Shown here in pieces: positions 8,658 to 18,511 of a stretch of DNA of 64,000 nt. The DNA is taken from contig NZ_CP115149.1 of the NCBI RefSeq assembly GCF_027594505.1, forward strand, positions 372,001-436,000. The letters run 5' to 3'. The position numbers and the translations under genes are program-made. The notes beneath the pieces were generated by a model that saw nothing but the letters and a program-made list of their open reading frames with translations, did not search any database and had not been told where the DNA came from. The stretch is from Tepidiforma flava. Its GTDB lineage: Bacteria > Chloroflexota > Dehalococcoidia > Tepidiformales > Tepidiformaceae. Numbering within the stretch: position 1 is the first letter of the stretch; each line of letters begins with the position of its first letter.

Positions 8658-9805
8658 ATGGCTGCAGGGGTACGACAGACGACGATGCCGCTCTGGATGG
8701 CGCTGGCGGGGGCGGTGCTGGCCGCGCTGGCGCTGACGATGGGCGCGGACCGGCGCGCCGAGGCGCTGACGAACTGCTCGGTGACGCACGATGCGCTCGA
8801 CAGCGAGGAGCAGCAGTTCCTGGTGCTCATCAACCAGTACCGGCAGCAGAACGGGCTGGCCCCGCTGACGATTTCGACGAACCTCAACCGGGCGGCGGCG
8901 TGGATGGTGGAGGACATGGCGACGAAGGGGTACTTCTCGCACACGGACAGCCTCGGGCGGTCGCCGTTCCAGCGGGCGATCGACTGCGGCTACCCGACGG
9001 GCGCGGGCGAGAACCTCGCCGCGGGGACGACGTGGTCTTCGGCGCAGGCGGCTTTCGATGCGTGGCGGGCTTCGCCGGGGCACAACCAGAACATGCTGAC
9101 CGGCTTCTACCAGCAGATCGGCATCGCGCGGTACTACCGGGCGGGCTCGCCCTACGGCTGGTACTGGGCGACGAACTTCGGGGCGACGAACGACGGCACG
9201 GGCGGCGGCGGGAGCAGCGGCCAGCCGACGAACACGCCGACGAATACGCCCTCGCCGACGAACACGCCGACGCCCACCGCGACGCCGACGCGGACGCCGA
9301 CGCCCACACCGACCCCGACGCAGAGCGCGCAGCCGTCGCCTTCACCGTCGCCCTCGCCGAGCCCGACGATGCCGCCGACGGCGACGCCCACCCCGACGCC
9401 GACGCAGGCGCAGGGCTCGGGTGCGCCGCCGATGCCGCCGTTGCCGCCGACGAACACACCGACGCCCACGCCGACGCGGACGAACACGCCGACGCCGACG
9501 CCGACCGCCACGGCCACGCCGACGCGGACGCCGACACCGACGCCGGCGGGCGGCCAGGAGCGCCTTCGCTGCCGCTCTCGCCGGGGGCGAACCTGGTGGC
9601 GTGGCCGGGCGGGAACGTGCCGCCGGCGCAGGTGTTCGGGCCGAACAGCAACGTGGCCGTGGTGTACGAATGGGACCCGTCGACGGGCAGCTGGCGCCGG
9701 TACCTGCCGGGGATGCCGGGGTACCTCAACACGCTGACACAGCTGCGGACGGGCGCGGCGTACTGGGTCATCGCGCGGGGACAGGCGCAGATCGCCATCC
9801 CCTGA
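8658..9805 (+). CDS. Secreted CAP (SCP/PR1) domain protein with Pro-Thr linker (one frameshift)
   Basis: An exported protein of about 382 residues. A signal peptide or anchor covers residues 10-35 ([21 protein letters not shown]). The CAP domain (about 40-170) has [48 protein letters not shown] and [10 protein letters not shown] low-complexity linker of roughly 110 residues made of PT, NTPT and SPSP units follows, then a C-terminal module [15 protein letters not shown]...[14 protein letters not shown] after a frameshift near 9555. CAP proteins of bacteria bind lipids or act as surface factors; the exact role is unknown. The start follows GGGGGATGAC. It converges on pmbA with only 4 bases between. 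Confidence 0.88.
9228..9548 (+). repeat. Low-complexity tandem coding repeat (Pro-Thr linker)
   Basis: Irregular repetition of CCGACG/ACGCCG triplets encoding PTNTPTP and PSPSPSP units in the CAP protein, interrupted near 9420-9450 by a [10 protein letters not shown] patch. On the opposite strand it reads as Val-Gly repeats, an artefact. Such tracts vary in length between strains by slippage. Confidence 0.85.
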
Positions 9806-9809
9806 GCGG

Positions 9810-11186
9810 TCAGCGGCCGGAGACGGTCATCTCACGGATGCGGACGGTGGGGGCAGCGGCAGCGCCGAACCAGGCGAGGTCGCTGCCCACCGCGTCGATG
9901 TCGGCGAGCATCTGCGCGAGGTTGCCGGAGACGTTGACCTCGGAGACGGGGTAGGCGAGCTGGTCGTCTTCGATCCAGAAGCCGGCTGCGCCCCGGGAGT
10001 AGTCGCCGGTGGCCGGGTTGAAGCCGGCGCCCATGAGCGCGGTGACGTAGAGGCCCTGCGGGATGCCGCGGAGGATGTCGGCCGGCTCGAGGCTCCCGGG
10101 TTCGAGGACGAGGTTGGACGAGGACGGCGCAGGCGCGGATTCGAGGCCGCGCACGGCGCTGCCGGTGGTGGCCCGGCCGAGGCGGCGGGCGGTGTAGCAG
10201 TCGAAGAGGAAGCCTTCGAAGCGGCCGGACTGGACGAGCACGTTGCGGCGGGCGGCGACGCCTTCGCCGTCGAAGGGGCGCGTGCCGAAGCGGCCGGGCA
10301 GGAGCGGGTCATCGACGATGGTGACGAGGGGCGAGGCGAGCGGCTGGCCTTCGCGGCCGGCGAGGAAGGTGGCGCCGCGGTAGAGGGCGTCGCCGGTGGC
10401 GCAGGCAGCGAGATGGCCGAGGAGCGAGACGGCCATCATCGGTTCGAAGACGACGGGGACGCGGGCGGTGGCGGGCTTGCGGGCGCCGAGCTGGTCGACA
10501 GCGCGGCGGGCGGCGATGCGGCCGACCTCCGCGGGGTCGCCGAGGCGGGAGAGGGAGCGCTCAGCGGAGAACCAGTAGCCGGGGCGCTTCTTCCCGTCGG
10601 CATCGTCGGCGATCGCCTCGGCGACGAGCGAGATGGAGGTGGCCGGGTAGCTTCCTTCGAAGCCGAGGGAGTTGACGAGGGCGACTTCGCCGACGCGGGT
10701 CGAGAGGGTGGCGCCGTCGGTGTTGGTGATGCGGCGGTCGGCTGCAAGGGCCGCGGCCTCGCATTCGCGCGCGAGGCGGATCTTCTCGTCGGGCGAGAGG
10801 GCTTCGATGAGCTCGTCGTAGAGGCCGAGCGCGGCGGCATCGCGCGCGGTCCCGAAGAGGCCTGGTTCGGGCAGGCCGGCGTAGTCGTCCGGGGCGCTGA
10901 TAGCGGCGAGTTCGACGGTCTCGGCGGCGAAGCGCTCGAGGGCGTCGGGGGCGAGGTCGGAAGTGGCGCAGATCGCGGTGCGGCCGCCCTGGATGACGCG
11001 GAGGCCGAGGCCGATGGATCCGGCTTCGATGAGCTTCTCGATCTCGCCGAGGCGGACGGTGACCGTGCTTTCGCTGCCGGCGACGACGATCGCGTCGCAC
11101 TGCTCGGCGCCGGCGCGGCGTGCGAGCTGGACGGCGCGGCGGGCGATGTCGAGCGCGGACACGCCTTCGGCGGCGCGGGCGGTCAC
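9810..11186 (-). CDS. pmbA: TldD/PmbA family protein, PmbA (TldE)-like
   Basis: Partner subunit of the TldD-TldE metalloprotease, which trims unfolded peptides and matures some ribosomally made peptides. 458 residues, intact. The N-terminal domain carries [21 protein letters not shown]. The C-terminal domain carries [13 protein letters not shown] and [24 protein letters not shown], ending [23 protein letters not shown]. It lacks the HExxxH zinc motif, as expected for TldE. The GTG start overlaps the restored tldD stop, so the two are coupled and should be made at equal rates. Confidence 0.93.
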   Translation of the reverse strand: MTARAAEGVSALDIARRAVQLARRAGAEQCDAIVVAGSESTVTVRLGEIEKLIEAGSIGLGLRVIQGGRTAICATSDLAPDALERFAAETVELAAISAPDDYAGLPEPGLFGTARDAAALGLYDELIEALSPDEKIRLARECEAAALAADRRITNTDGATLSTRVGEVALVNSLGFEGSYPATSISLVAEAIADDADGKKRPGYWFSAERSLSRLGDPAEVGRIAARRAVDQLGARKPATARVPVVFEPMMAVSLLGHLAACATGDALYRGATFLAGREGQPLASPLVTIVDDPLLPGRFGTRPFDGEGVAARRNVLVQSGRFEGFLFDCYTARRLGRATTGSAVRGLESAPAPSSSNLVLEPGSLEPADILRGIPQGLYVTALMGAGFNPATGDYSRGAAGFWIEDDQLAYPVSEVNVSGNLAQMLADIDAVGSDLAWFGAAAAPTVRIREMTVSGR

Positions 11187-12626
11187 AGCTTCGTCCCCCG
11201 ACGGTGATGCCGGACACGAGGACGGTCGGCATGCCGACGCCGACGGGGACGGACTGGCCGTCCTTGCCGCAGGTCCAGCGGCCGTCGGAGAGGCGGTAGT
11301 CGTTGGCGACGCGGGTGACTTTCGAGAGGACGTCGGGGCCGTTGCCGATGAGCATGACGTTCTTGAGGGGCGCGGTGACCCGGCCGTGCTCGATGAGGTA
11401 GGCCTCGGTGACGGAGAAGACGAAATCGCCGTTGGAGATATTGACCTGGCCGCCGGAGTAGGAGACGGCGTAGATGCCGCGGTCGACGGAGCGGATGATG
11501 TCCTCCGGGGTGTCCTCGCCGGGGAGCATGAAGGTATTGGTCATGCGGGGCATGACGTAGTCCTTGAAGGACTGGCGGCGGCCGGAGCCGGAAGGCGCGA
11601 CGCCGAAGTGGCGGGCGGAGATTTCGTCCTGGAGGTAGGCGCGCAGGACACCGTTTTCGATGAGGACGTTGCGGCCGGAGGGGTTGCCTTCGTCATCGAC
11701 GTTGATGGAGCCGCGGGAGGCGGCGATGGTGCCGTCATCGACGACGGTGACGAGGGGGCTCGCGACGGGCTGGCCGATGCGGCCGGTGTAGTTGCTCGTG
11801 CCCTTGCGGTTGAAGTCGGCTTCGAGGCCGTGGCCGACGGCTTCGTGGAGGAGGACGCCGCTGTCGCCGGCGGCGAGGACGACGGGGAGGGTGCCGGCGG
11901 GGGCCTCCGGGGCGTCCTGCTGGAGGACGGCCTGGCGGGCGGCTTCGCGCGCGAGCTCCTCGGGGGTCGTGACGCGGTCGAAGTATTCGATGCCCATGCG
12001 GCCGCCGCCGCCCTGCCGGGCGACCTGCCGGCTTTCGCCGCGCTGGGAGAGGGCGGAGACGTTGAAGCGGATGAGGGGCTGGACGTCGCCGACGATCTTG
12101 CCGTCGCTGCGGGCGATGAGGATGTACTTCAGCTCGTCGCCGATGGAGGCATCGAGGCGGGCGATGGAGGGGTCGAAGGCCCGGGCGGCGCGGTCGGCGC
12201 GTTCGAGGAGGGCGACCTTGGCGGCGGCCGGCTCGGCGGCAAGGGGATGGTCGATGTCGTAGTACGTCGCGCCGGAGAGGAAGGGGTGGCGTCGATGGGC
12301 GGGGCGGTGCGTTCGCCGGCGGAGATGCGGGCGGCAGTTTCAGCGGCGCGGCGCATGGCTTCGAACTCGAACGATTCGGTGTAGGCGTAGCCGATGGCAT
12401 CGCCGCGGACGACGCGGATGCCGAGCCCCTGCGAGACAGTGCGGGTGGCGGACTTGACGCGCTGGTCCTCCCACGTGATGGCGCTGTTGGTGCGGTGTTC
12501 GAAGTAGAGCTCGGCGAAGTCGCCGCCGCGGGAGAGGGCGACGGAGAGGAGGCTCGACGTGACCGAGGGGTCGATGGCGAAGCGGTCGCGGAAAAACTGG
12601 AGTGCGGCAAGGGCGGGGTCGGACAT
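11183..12626 (-). CDS. tldD: Metalloprotease TldD (two frameshifts)
   Basis: Catalytic subunit of the TldD-TldE protease, about 481 residues. The zinc motif HEAVGHGLEADFNRKG is present, preceded by AAGDSGVLLHE. Further marks are GRNVLIENGVLRAYLQDEISA and the end GMPTVLVSGITVGG. Breaks lie near 12290 and in the C5 run at 11195-11199; with one more C the protein ends GITVGGTKL and its TGA overlaps the pmbA GTG. This is the clearest single case of a lost homopolymer base in the window. AGGAGCC lies 9-15 bases before the ATG. Confidence 0.93.
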
Positions 12627-12639
12627 GACGGGTCGGCTC

Positions 12640-12665
12640 CTGTGACGGTGATTCGATCGTAACAG
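12640..12665. promoter_or_regulatory. Inverted repeat in the tldD / MFS divergent gap
   Basis: Arms CTGTGACG (12640-12647) and CGTAACAG (12658-12665) pair with one mismatch across a 10-base spacer. A minus-strand TACGAT (12661-12656), a likely -10 box of tldD, lies inside it, so a bound protein would block tldD. Confidence 0.35.
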
Positions 12666-12696
12666 GCCGGGGGCGGGGGACGGGAAGGGTGGAGCG

Positions 12697-14015
12697 TTGG
12701 CCGGTGATTGTGCAGGATCGAACGACAGGGCGCCCCTGCGCCCGGAGCTTTCGCTTGTCCTCCGGTGCTGTTCCTGCGGCCGAACGGAGCCCCCGGGCGG
12801 GGGGCTGACTGCGCCCGGCCGGCCGCTGGCCTCGCTCCGGCACCGCGATTTCCGCGTCCTGCTCTTCTCGACGATGGCGCTGCAGGTCGGGTCGTGGGTG
12901 CAGACGATCGGGCAGGGCTGGCTGGTGGTGAACGACCTCGGCGGTTCGGCGACGAACCTCGCGGTGGTAGCGCTGCTGCGGGGGCGTTCCTCGTGCTGGT
13001 ATCGCCGTTCGGCGGGGTGTTCGCGGCGCGGTACGAGCGGCGGAGCCTGCTGATGGTGTACACGGCGGTGAGCGCGGCGATCGCCGTGCTGCTGGCGGTG
13101 CTGGTCGGCACGGGGCACATCGAGCTGTGGATGGTGTACGTGCTGGCGGCGCTGGCGGGCATCGTCGAGGCGCTGGCGGGGCCGATCCGGAGCCTGCTCG
13201 TGTTCGATACCGTAGGGCCGGAGGAGATGACGAACGCGGTGGCGCTGAACGCGCTGGGCGGGAACGCGATGCGGGTCATCGGGCCGGCGATCGGCGGGGC
13301 GCTCATCGGGCTCATCGGCACGCAGGGGACGTTCGAAGTGCAGGCGGGCTGCCTCGTCGTGTCGCTGGCGCTGACGGCGCGGCTGCCGCGGTTCGAGCCG
13401 GAGCTCCGGGAGGCGAAGGAAAACGCGTTCGTGAGCGTCGGGCGGGGGCTGGCGTACGTGCTGCGCGACCGGCGGATGACGCTCATCGTGGGGATGGCGG
13501 TGCTGCCGAGCGTGCTCGTCTACCCGTACGTGAGCTTCCTGCCGGTGTTCGCGAAGGACGTGCTGCACGAAGGCGCGGAGGCGTACGGCTTCCTCGCGGG
13601 GGCCGTGGGGCTGGGGTCGCTGGCGGGCGGGGCGATCGTGGCGGCGACCTCGAACCGGCCGCGGCTGGGCCCGCCGATGATGTGGACCTGCCTGTTCTAC
13701 TGCCTTTCGGTGGCGTCGTTCACCTTCGCGCGGCACCTGTGGCTGGCAGTCGGGGCGCTGGTGGTGGCGGGGTGTTCCACAGCATCTACGCGGCGTTCAA
13801 TGCATCGCTGATGCAGATGAAGGCGGCGCCGGAGTTCCGCTCGCGGGTGGTGGCGCTGCAGACGGTGACGTGGGGCTCACGCCGTTCGCAGGACTGCTGA
13901 TGGGGGCAATGATTGACCGGTGGGCGCGCCGCACACGGTGCTGGCGTGGATGCTGGCTGCGGCGGGGCTGACGCTGGCGCTGGCCGTGGGGAGCCGGGAG
14001 CTGCGGAGGGTATAG
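12697..14015 (+). CDS. Major facilitator superfamily exporter (MFS_3/EntS-like; several frameshifts)
   Basis: Membrane exporter of about 420-440 residues with 12 predicted spans. Seen: LASLRHRDFRVLLFSTMALQVGSW at the front, GQGWLVVNDLGGSA, ALAGIVEALAGPIRSLLVFD, and a C-terminal half with RDRRMTLIVGMAVLPSVLVYPYVSFLPVFAKD-type spans. Breaks are near 12985, 13772, 13873 and 13923. The last is solved by one more G, giving RWGAPHTVLAW, and the protein ends SRELRRV at the TAG 14013-14015. The start is uncertain: 12697 is a TTG, and the real N-terminus may begin near 12770-12800. Substrate unknown. Confidence 0.8.
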
Positions 14016-14018
14016 GGG

Positions 14019-14674
14019 ATGGAGGCGCTGCAGTCGGTCCTGTCGATGGGGCTCCGGCGGCTGGATGCGGAGGGACGGCCGACGGGCGAACCGGCGGAAC
14101 TCGCTGACCTCGCCGCCGCAGCAGCGCTGTACGTGGTGGACCTGGAGATGTCGGGGCCGAACCCGCAGGTGCACGAGATTCTCGACATCGCCGGGGTGCG
14201 GGCGGCGCTGGCGCCGGGATTGCCGGAGGAGGAGTCGTGGAGCGCGCGGGTGCGGCCGAAGCGGATCGGAAACGCGGTGCCGGCGGCGCTGAAAGTGGTC
14301 GGCTATTCGCCGAAGGAGTGGAGGACGGCGCTGGACCTCGAGGCGGCGATGGACCGGTTCGCCGGGACGGGGCGCGACGCCGTGCTCACCGGCTGGGGGA
14401 TGGCGCAGGACCTTGCCTTCCTGAGCGAGGCGTTCCGGCAGCTGGGGAGCCGTGGCCGTTCGCACTGGCGGCGATCGACGTACAGGCGATAGCGCGGGCG
14501 CTGCTGAAGGGGAACGGCGAGGTGGACCGGTTCAACCTGGGGCACGTGGCGGACCGGCTCGGGATCGGGCGGATGGGGGAGCACGGCGCACTCGCGGACG
14601 CCTACGCGACGTACGACGTGCTCGTGAAGCTGGTGGAACGGGTCGCCCGGCTGACGGCCGAGAGGGAACGCTAA
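14019..14674 (+). CDS. DEDDh-type 3'-5' exonuclease domain protein (one frameshift)
   Basis: About 218 residues of the RNase T/DnaQ exonuclease fold. Acidic residues are placed as in the family: YVVDLEMSGPNP (Asp-x-Glu), GWGMAQDLAFLSEA (Asp of ExoII) and MGEHGALADAYATYDVLVKLVE (His and Asp of ExoIII). The frame changes near 14450. It starts 3 bases after the MFS stop, with GGAGGG about 10 bases before the ATG. It overlaps the convergent gene by 4 bases. Substrate (DNA ends or RNA) is not readable. Confidence 0.78.
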
Positions 14675-15465
14675 GGCCTGCTGGCGTCCGCGAGCCCTGC
14701 CGCGAAGTCCGCCTCCTGCTGCCGGAGCTCGGGCGAGGCGTAGCGGATGGTGTATCTGCCGATGCCGTTGTGCTCGTCGTAGCGGATCACCTCGAGCGGG
14801 GGCGTCGAGAACGTGGCCTGAGCGATCCCGAGGATGGTCCCGTCCGGAGCGATGTGAACCTGGAGGCGTGCAACCCGGTTCTCGGGGCGGGAGGCCTGCA
14901 CAGGCCCGCCGGGGACGTCGAACGGGTCGCGCGGTTCGATCCCGAGGATCGCCAGCGTGGTGCCATCCGCCATAGTGGCGAGGAGGTCGAGCCGCGGCAC
15001 CGGGCCTGCCAGGAGGTACTCGACCGCCCTGCGAGCATCGGCTTCATCAGCCCAGAAGCCGTTCGGCCGCCGGTCGAGCGTCACCTTTCGGATGACGGTG
15101 CCGGGGGCCACGCCGAGGCGCGTGCAGTCTGTTTCGCCGCGCACCATGATCGTTTCGCAGGCGACCGACAGGGTGCGAAGGCGGGAGAGCGTCGCTGCCG
15201 GGTCGCCGCGGAGGAGCCCATCGAGGGCAGAAGCCGCCGCAGGAGCTTCCTGCTGCAGCCGGGAAAGCGCCCCAACGGGGTCAGCGGGGACTCCGGAGAG
15301 AAGGCCGGGCGTAGGCGTCGGGGCTGCAGACACCGGCGGCTGCTCGCTGCTGCCGCTCCTCGCGTTCCAGAGGAGCGCGCCGGCGGCGATGATGACCGCG
15401 GCGAGTGCGGCTGCCGTCAGCGCAAGCTGCCGGGGGTGCCTCCACGAGATGTTCGATGAAGCCAT
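14671..15465 (-). CDS. Membrane-anchored protein of unknown function
   Basis: 264 residues, intact, no family recognised. An N-terminal membrane span (LALTAAALAAVIIAAGALLW) is followed by a Pro/Thr-containing stretch and an extracytoplasmic domain. The domain contains two Cys (SVACETIMVRGETDCTRLG) and a beta-rich part with MADGTTLAILGIEPRDPFD and VHIAPDGTILGIAQATFS. I chose the ATG at 15463-15465 because AAAGGA lies 8-13 bases upstream; the frame stays open further upstream, but that part is not protein-like. The alternating 'TLDRRPNGFWADEADARRAV' style suggests a beta-sandwich surface protein. Confidence 0.7.
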   Translation of the reverse strand: MASSNISWRHPRQLALTAAALAAVIIAAGALLWNARSGSSEQPPVSAAPTPTPGLLSGVPADPVGALSRLQQEAPAAASALDGLLRGDPAATLSRLRTLSVACETIMVRGETDCTRLGVAPGTVIRKVTLDRRPNGFWADEADARRAVEYLLAGPVPRLDLLATMADGTTLAILGIEPRDPFDVPGGPVQASRPENRVARLQVHIAPDGTILGIAQATFSTPPLEVIRYDEHNGIGRYTIRYASPELRQQEADFAAGLADASRP

Positions 15466-15503
15466 GGCGCGGTTCCTTTCGCCGGGCGCCACTGCCCGGC
15501 CGC

Positions 15504-16252
15504 TCAATGTGCTTCGAACGCTGGCGTGTCGGGCGAGCGCCAGCGTAAGGACCAGTTCTGACAGGAGTAGGGAATCCATGACGGGGAATAGCCAACCCCG
15601 CCCGACCGGTTGATGGTCGAGCCGACACGATATCCGGGGCACGACGTAGCCGAAGGTCCATGCAGCCCCACTGATTTGCCGCCCATTACCGAACATTCTG
15701 AACCGTTCGCCCAGCACGTGTCGTCCGTCTTATCCACGACGGCCACGTACGCTGAGGGCCGCATGGCCATATGAAGGTGGAGCGCGCCGTCCCACAATAC
15801 CCCGGATTGGCAACGACGGAAGCAAGCCACTGCCCTGCGGAGCTGACGGCTGATGTGTACCCGGAGCTCACAGAGGCCGTGGAAACGTGAAGGATGTCAA
15901 TGTCGTGGTCGTAATCGGTGACCCAGGTCCCTGCGACCAGGCGCTGCATGCGGGCCCGCACGCGGCAGTCCTCGGCAAGGAAGTACCAGTACCGGACGGG
16001 ATACGCCTGCGTGACGGGTGCCATCGCCCGGACGTAGACCGGTGTTGAAAGCGAGAGCGACCCAGAGTAGTCATAGGCTCCGAGGCCCGCGTAGTCGTCG
16101 AAATGCAGTCCATAATCAGCAACGGAAGCACCGCCGTTCTGATGGGCTGGCATTACCCAGACCTGCGTCGCAAGTGCCCCAGCGCTCCGTTCTGCCGTGA
16201 ACGACGCGAGCGTGACTGTCGCACAAGCAACGATGACAGCCACTCGCTTCAT
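15504..16252 (-). CDS. Secreted protein of unknown function (one frameshift)
   Basis: About 249 residues with a clear signal peptide (MKRVAVIVACATVTLASFTA) and no family I recognise. The mature part is rich in Tyr, Ser and Trp, with RYWYFLAEDCRVRARM, VTDYDHDIDILHV and a Cys-containing tail (DKTDDTCWANGSECSV, TSCPGYRVG). Composition is lower in GC than the neighbours, so it may be acquired. The frame breaks near 15802 in a C4 run; one more C joins VANPG to VLWDGALHLHM. CGGAGG precedes the ATG by 7 bases, with a promoter at 16281-16307. Confidence 0.72.
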
Positions 16253-16280
16253 GGGCGACCTCCGGTGCATAATTTTCGTC

Positions 16281-16307
16281 ATGCTAGCCACAAATTGGGG
16301 GGGTCAA
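16281..16307 (-). promoter_or_regulatory. Promoter of the secreted-protein gene
   Basis: Minus strand TTGACC (16307-16302) and TAGCAT (16286-16281), spacer 15 as written. The spacer begins with a C7 run, so the true spacing may be 16-17. It is divergent from the riboflavin promoter 50 bases away. Confidence 0.55.
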
Positions 16308-16355
16308 GGGCTCGGCAACGGTGAGCGAGGGGCGCCGGCAGCGGGCGCTGGCCCC

Positions 16356-16387
16356 TTGACAACCCTTAGCCCAAGGCGAACGATACA
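16356..16387 (+). promoter_or_regulatory. Promoter of the riboflavin operon
   Basis: TTGACA at 16356-16361, a full consensus -35 box. A -10 candidate AACGAT lies at 16379-16384 (spacer 17), or GATACA at 16382-16387 (spacer 20). It sits directly before the FMN aptamer. Confidence 0.55.
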
Positions 16388-16390
16388 GGT

Positions 16391-16520
16391 GATGTTCTCG
16401 GGGCGGGGTGCAATTCCCCACCGGCGGTGAGAGCCCGCGACCCCGAGCGCTGGCGCGGCGAGGGGCTGACCCGGTGGAATCCCGGGGCCGACGGTAACAG
16501 TCCGGATGGGAGAGAACAGG
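16391..16520 (+). promoter_or_regulatory. FMN riboswitch (RFN element)
   Basis: All conserved RFN blocks are present in order: TTCTCGGGGCGGGGTG, ATTCCCCACCGGCGGT, AGCCCGCGA, then after a variable arm GCTGACCCGGTGGAAT, CCGGGGCCGACGGT, AACAGTCCGGATGGGAGAGAA. The closing helix pairs TTCTC at the front with GAGAA at the end. It binds flavin mononucleotide and turns off riboflavin synthesis when FMN is plentiful. It lies 150 bases before ribE. Confidence 0.96.
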
Positions 16521-16671
16521 GCTGGCGCTGCGCTATGCGCGGCGCCGGTCGGCGGTCGCCGTCGTATGCCCGTCTGCCCCGGGGAGATCGCGACTACGGA
16601 CCCGGGGGCCAGGCATCGATGGCAGCAGCGCAAGGTGACATCAGCCATCCGGCGGGCGAGGGGCACGGCTG
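16521..16671 (+). promoter_or_regulatory. Riboswitch expression platform and ribE leader
   Basis: The 150 bases between aptamer and ribE contain no T-rich run, so a transcription terminator is unlikely. They hold GC-rich arms and GAGGGG (16658-16663) as a ribosome site 9 bases before the ATG. They also hold the strand that pairs with the start codon (next entry). Confidence 0.6.
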
Positions 16672-16679
16672 ATGTTCAC
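16635..16679 (+). promoter_or_regulatory. Start-codon-sequestering helix of ribE
   Basis: GTGACATCAGCC (16635-16646) pairs with GGCTGATGTTCAC (16667-16679) over 12 base pairs with a single T bulge. The ribE ATG at 16672-16674 is inside the helix and the ribosome site is in its loop. This is the form expected for translational OFF control. Confidence 0.6.
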
Positions 16680-17267
16680 GGGAATCATCGAAGAGGTTGG
16701 CGAGGTGGTGGAGGCGGGCGAGGGGACGCTGCGCATCCGCGCACCGCTCATCCTGCAGGACACGAAGCTCGGCGACTCGATTGCCATCAACGGGGTGGAC
16801 CTGACGGTGGCGGAGATCGCCGGGGACACGTTCTTCGCGAACCTGATGCCGGAGACGTACCGTCGGAGCAACCTCGGTGAGCTGCGGCCCGGGGACCGGG
16901 TGAACCTGGAGCGGTCGTGCCGCCCGACAGACCGCCTGAGCGGGCACATCGTGCGGGGGTGGTCGAGGGCACGGGGACGATCGATTCGTTCACGCCGGAG
17001 GGTGATGCGGTCGTGGTCCGGGTGCGGGCGCCGCGGGAGCTGCTGCGGTACATGGTAGTGAAGGGGCCGGTGTGCATCGACGGCATCAGCCTGACCATCA
17101 TCGCGAAGGACGCGGAGAGCTTCTCGGTTTCGCTGGTGCAGTACACGCAGGAGCACACGAACCTCGTGGGACGGAAGCCAGGCGACCGGGTGAACCCGGA
17201 AACGGACATCATGGCGCGCTACATCGACGCGCTGCTCGAGGCGCGCGCGCAGGAGGCAGGGCAATGA
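16672..17267 (+). CDS. ribE: Riboflavin synthase, alpha subunit (one frameshift)
   Basis: Dismutates two 6,7-dimethyl-8-ribityllumazines to riboflavin; about 199 residues. Two lumazine-binding repeats are seen: [12 protein letters not shown]...[10 protein letters not shown]...[16 protein letters not shown], and GTGTIDSF...[11 protein letters not shown]...[13 protein letters not shown]. The frame breaks near 16958 in a G5 run between the repeats. First gene after the FMN riboswitch; its TGA overlaps the ribBA ATG. In repeat 1 the usual Cys of NGVCLT is Asp here. Confidence 0.95.
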
Positions 17268-18511
17268 CGGAGCGCGACCCGGTGATGGCGACGGTGCCGG
17301 AGGCGGTCGAGGAGTACCGGCGCGGGAAGTTCGTGATCATCACGGACGACGAGGACCGGGAGAACGAAGGCGACCTCTGCATCGCGGCGCAGTTCGTGAC
17401 GCCGGACCACATCAACTTCATGGCGAAGTATGGGCGGGGGCTGATTTGCTGTTCGCTGACGGAGGAGCGGTGCGATGAGCTGCAGCTGCCGCTGATGGTG
17501 GACCCGCGTTCGAACACGTCGGGGTTCGGGACGCCGTTCACGGTCTCGGTCGAGGCGCGGACGGGGGTGACGACGGGGATCAGCGCGGCGGACCGTGCGC
17601 GGACGGTGCAGGTGCTGATCGACCCGGCGACGCGGCCGGAGGACCTCGCGCGGCCGGGACATATGTTTCCGCTGCGGGCGCGGAAGGGCGGGGTGCTCGT
17701 GCGGGCCGGGCAGACGGAGGCGAGCGTCGACCTTGCGAAGCTGGCGGGGCTGTACCCGGCGGCGGTGATCTGCGAAATCATGAAGATGGACGGGGAGATG
17801 GCGCGGATGCCGGACCTGAAGCGGTTCGCGCGGCGTCACGGGCTGCGCATCGTGACGGTGAACGACATCATCCGCTACCGGCTGCGGACGGAGCGGCTGG
17901 TGACGCGGGTGGCAGAGACGCGGCTGCCGACGCCCTACGGAGAGATGATGATCCTCGGGTACAAGGCCGAGGGGCAGCCGGACGAGCACGTCGCGCTGGT
18001 GAAGGGCGAGATCGACCCGGAGAAGCCGACGCTGGTGCGCGTGCACGACCAGTGCGTGACGGGCGACGTCTTCGGTTCGCTGCGGTGCGACTGCGGGGAG
18101 CAGAAGGAGAAGGCGCTGAAGATGATCGCCGAGGAAGGCGGCGTCTTCCTCTACATGCGGCAGGAGGGGCGCGGCATCGGCCTGCACAACAAGCTCCGGA
18201 CCTATGAGCTGCAGGAGCGCGGGCTGGACACGGTGGACGCGAATCTCGCGCTCGGGTTCCCGGCGGACCGGCGGGATTACGGCATCGGGATGCAGATCCT
18301 GCGGGACATCGGCGTGAGCAAGATGCGGCTGATTACGAACAACCCCGCGAAGCGCGCCGGCCTCGAAGCGTATGGGCTGGAGGTGGTGGAGCGGGTGCCG
18401 ATCGTGACGACGCCGAACCCGCACAACATCCGGTACCTCGAGACGAAGCGGCAGCGGATGGGCCACCTGCTCGATGGGCTGGAGTCGCTGGTCGTGGAGG
18501 GCGGCGTATGA
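17264..18511 (+). CDS. ribBA: 3,4-dihydroxy-2-butanone-4-phosphate synthase / GTP cyclohydrolase II
   Basis: Bifunctional enzyme supplying both precursors of lumazine; 415 residues, intact. The RibB half (1-205) has [14 protein letters not shown] (metal-binding Glu), [16 protein letters not shown] and [10 protein letters not shown]. The RibA half has [21 protein letters not shown] with the zinc Cys, [21 protein letters not shown] (GTP contacts) and the ending [16 protein letters not shown]. It is coupled to ribE and ribH by ATGA overlaps. No ribD is found in this operon. Confidence 0.97.
   Translation: MTERDPVMATVPEAVEEYRRGKFVIITDDEDRENEGDLCIAAQFVTPDHINFMAKYGRGLICCSLTEERCDELQLPLMVDPRSNTSGFGTPFTVSVEARTGVTTGISAADRARTVQVLIDPATRPEDLARPGHMFPLRARKGGVLVRAGQTEASVDLAKLAGLYPAAVICEIMKMDGEMARMPDLKRFARRHGLRIVTVNDIIRYRLRTERLVTRVAETRLPTPYGEMMILGYKAEGQPDEHVALVKGEIDPEKPTLVRVHDQCVTGDVFGSLRCDCGEQKEKALKMIAEEGGVFLYMRQEGRGIGLHNKLRTYELQERGLDTVDANLALGFPADRRDYGIGMQILRDIGVSKMRLITNNPAKRAGLEAYGLEVVERVPIVTTPNPHNIRYLETKRQRMGHLLDGLESLVVEGGV

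Noticed and set aside
9228-9548. Short-spaced repeats that might suggest a CRISPR array
   Set aside because: Units are irregular triplet-based coding repeats of Pro and Thr in the CAP protein, with no constant repeat or unique spacers.
12129-13736. 535-codon minus-strand frame running from tldD into the MFS region
   Set aside because: Only its tldD part is protein-like; upstream of 12626 it is antisense to membrane spans of the MFS protein.
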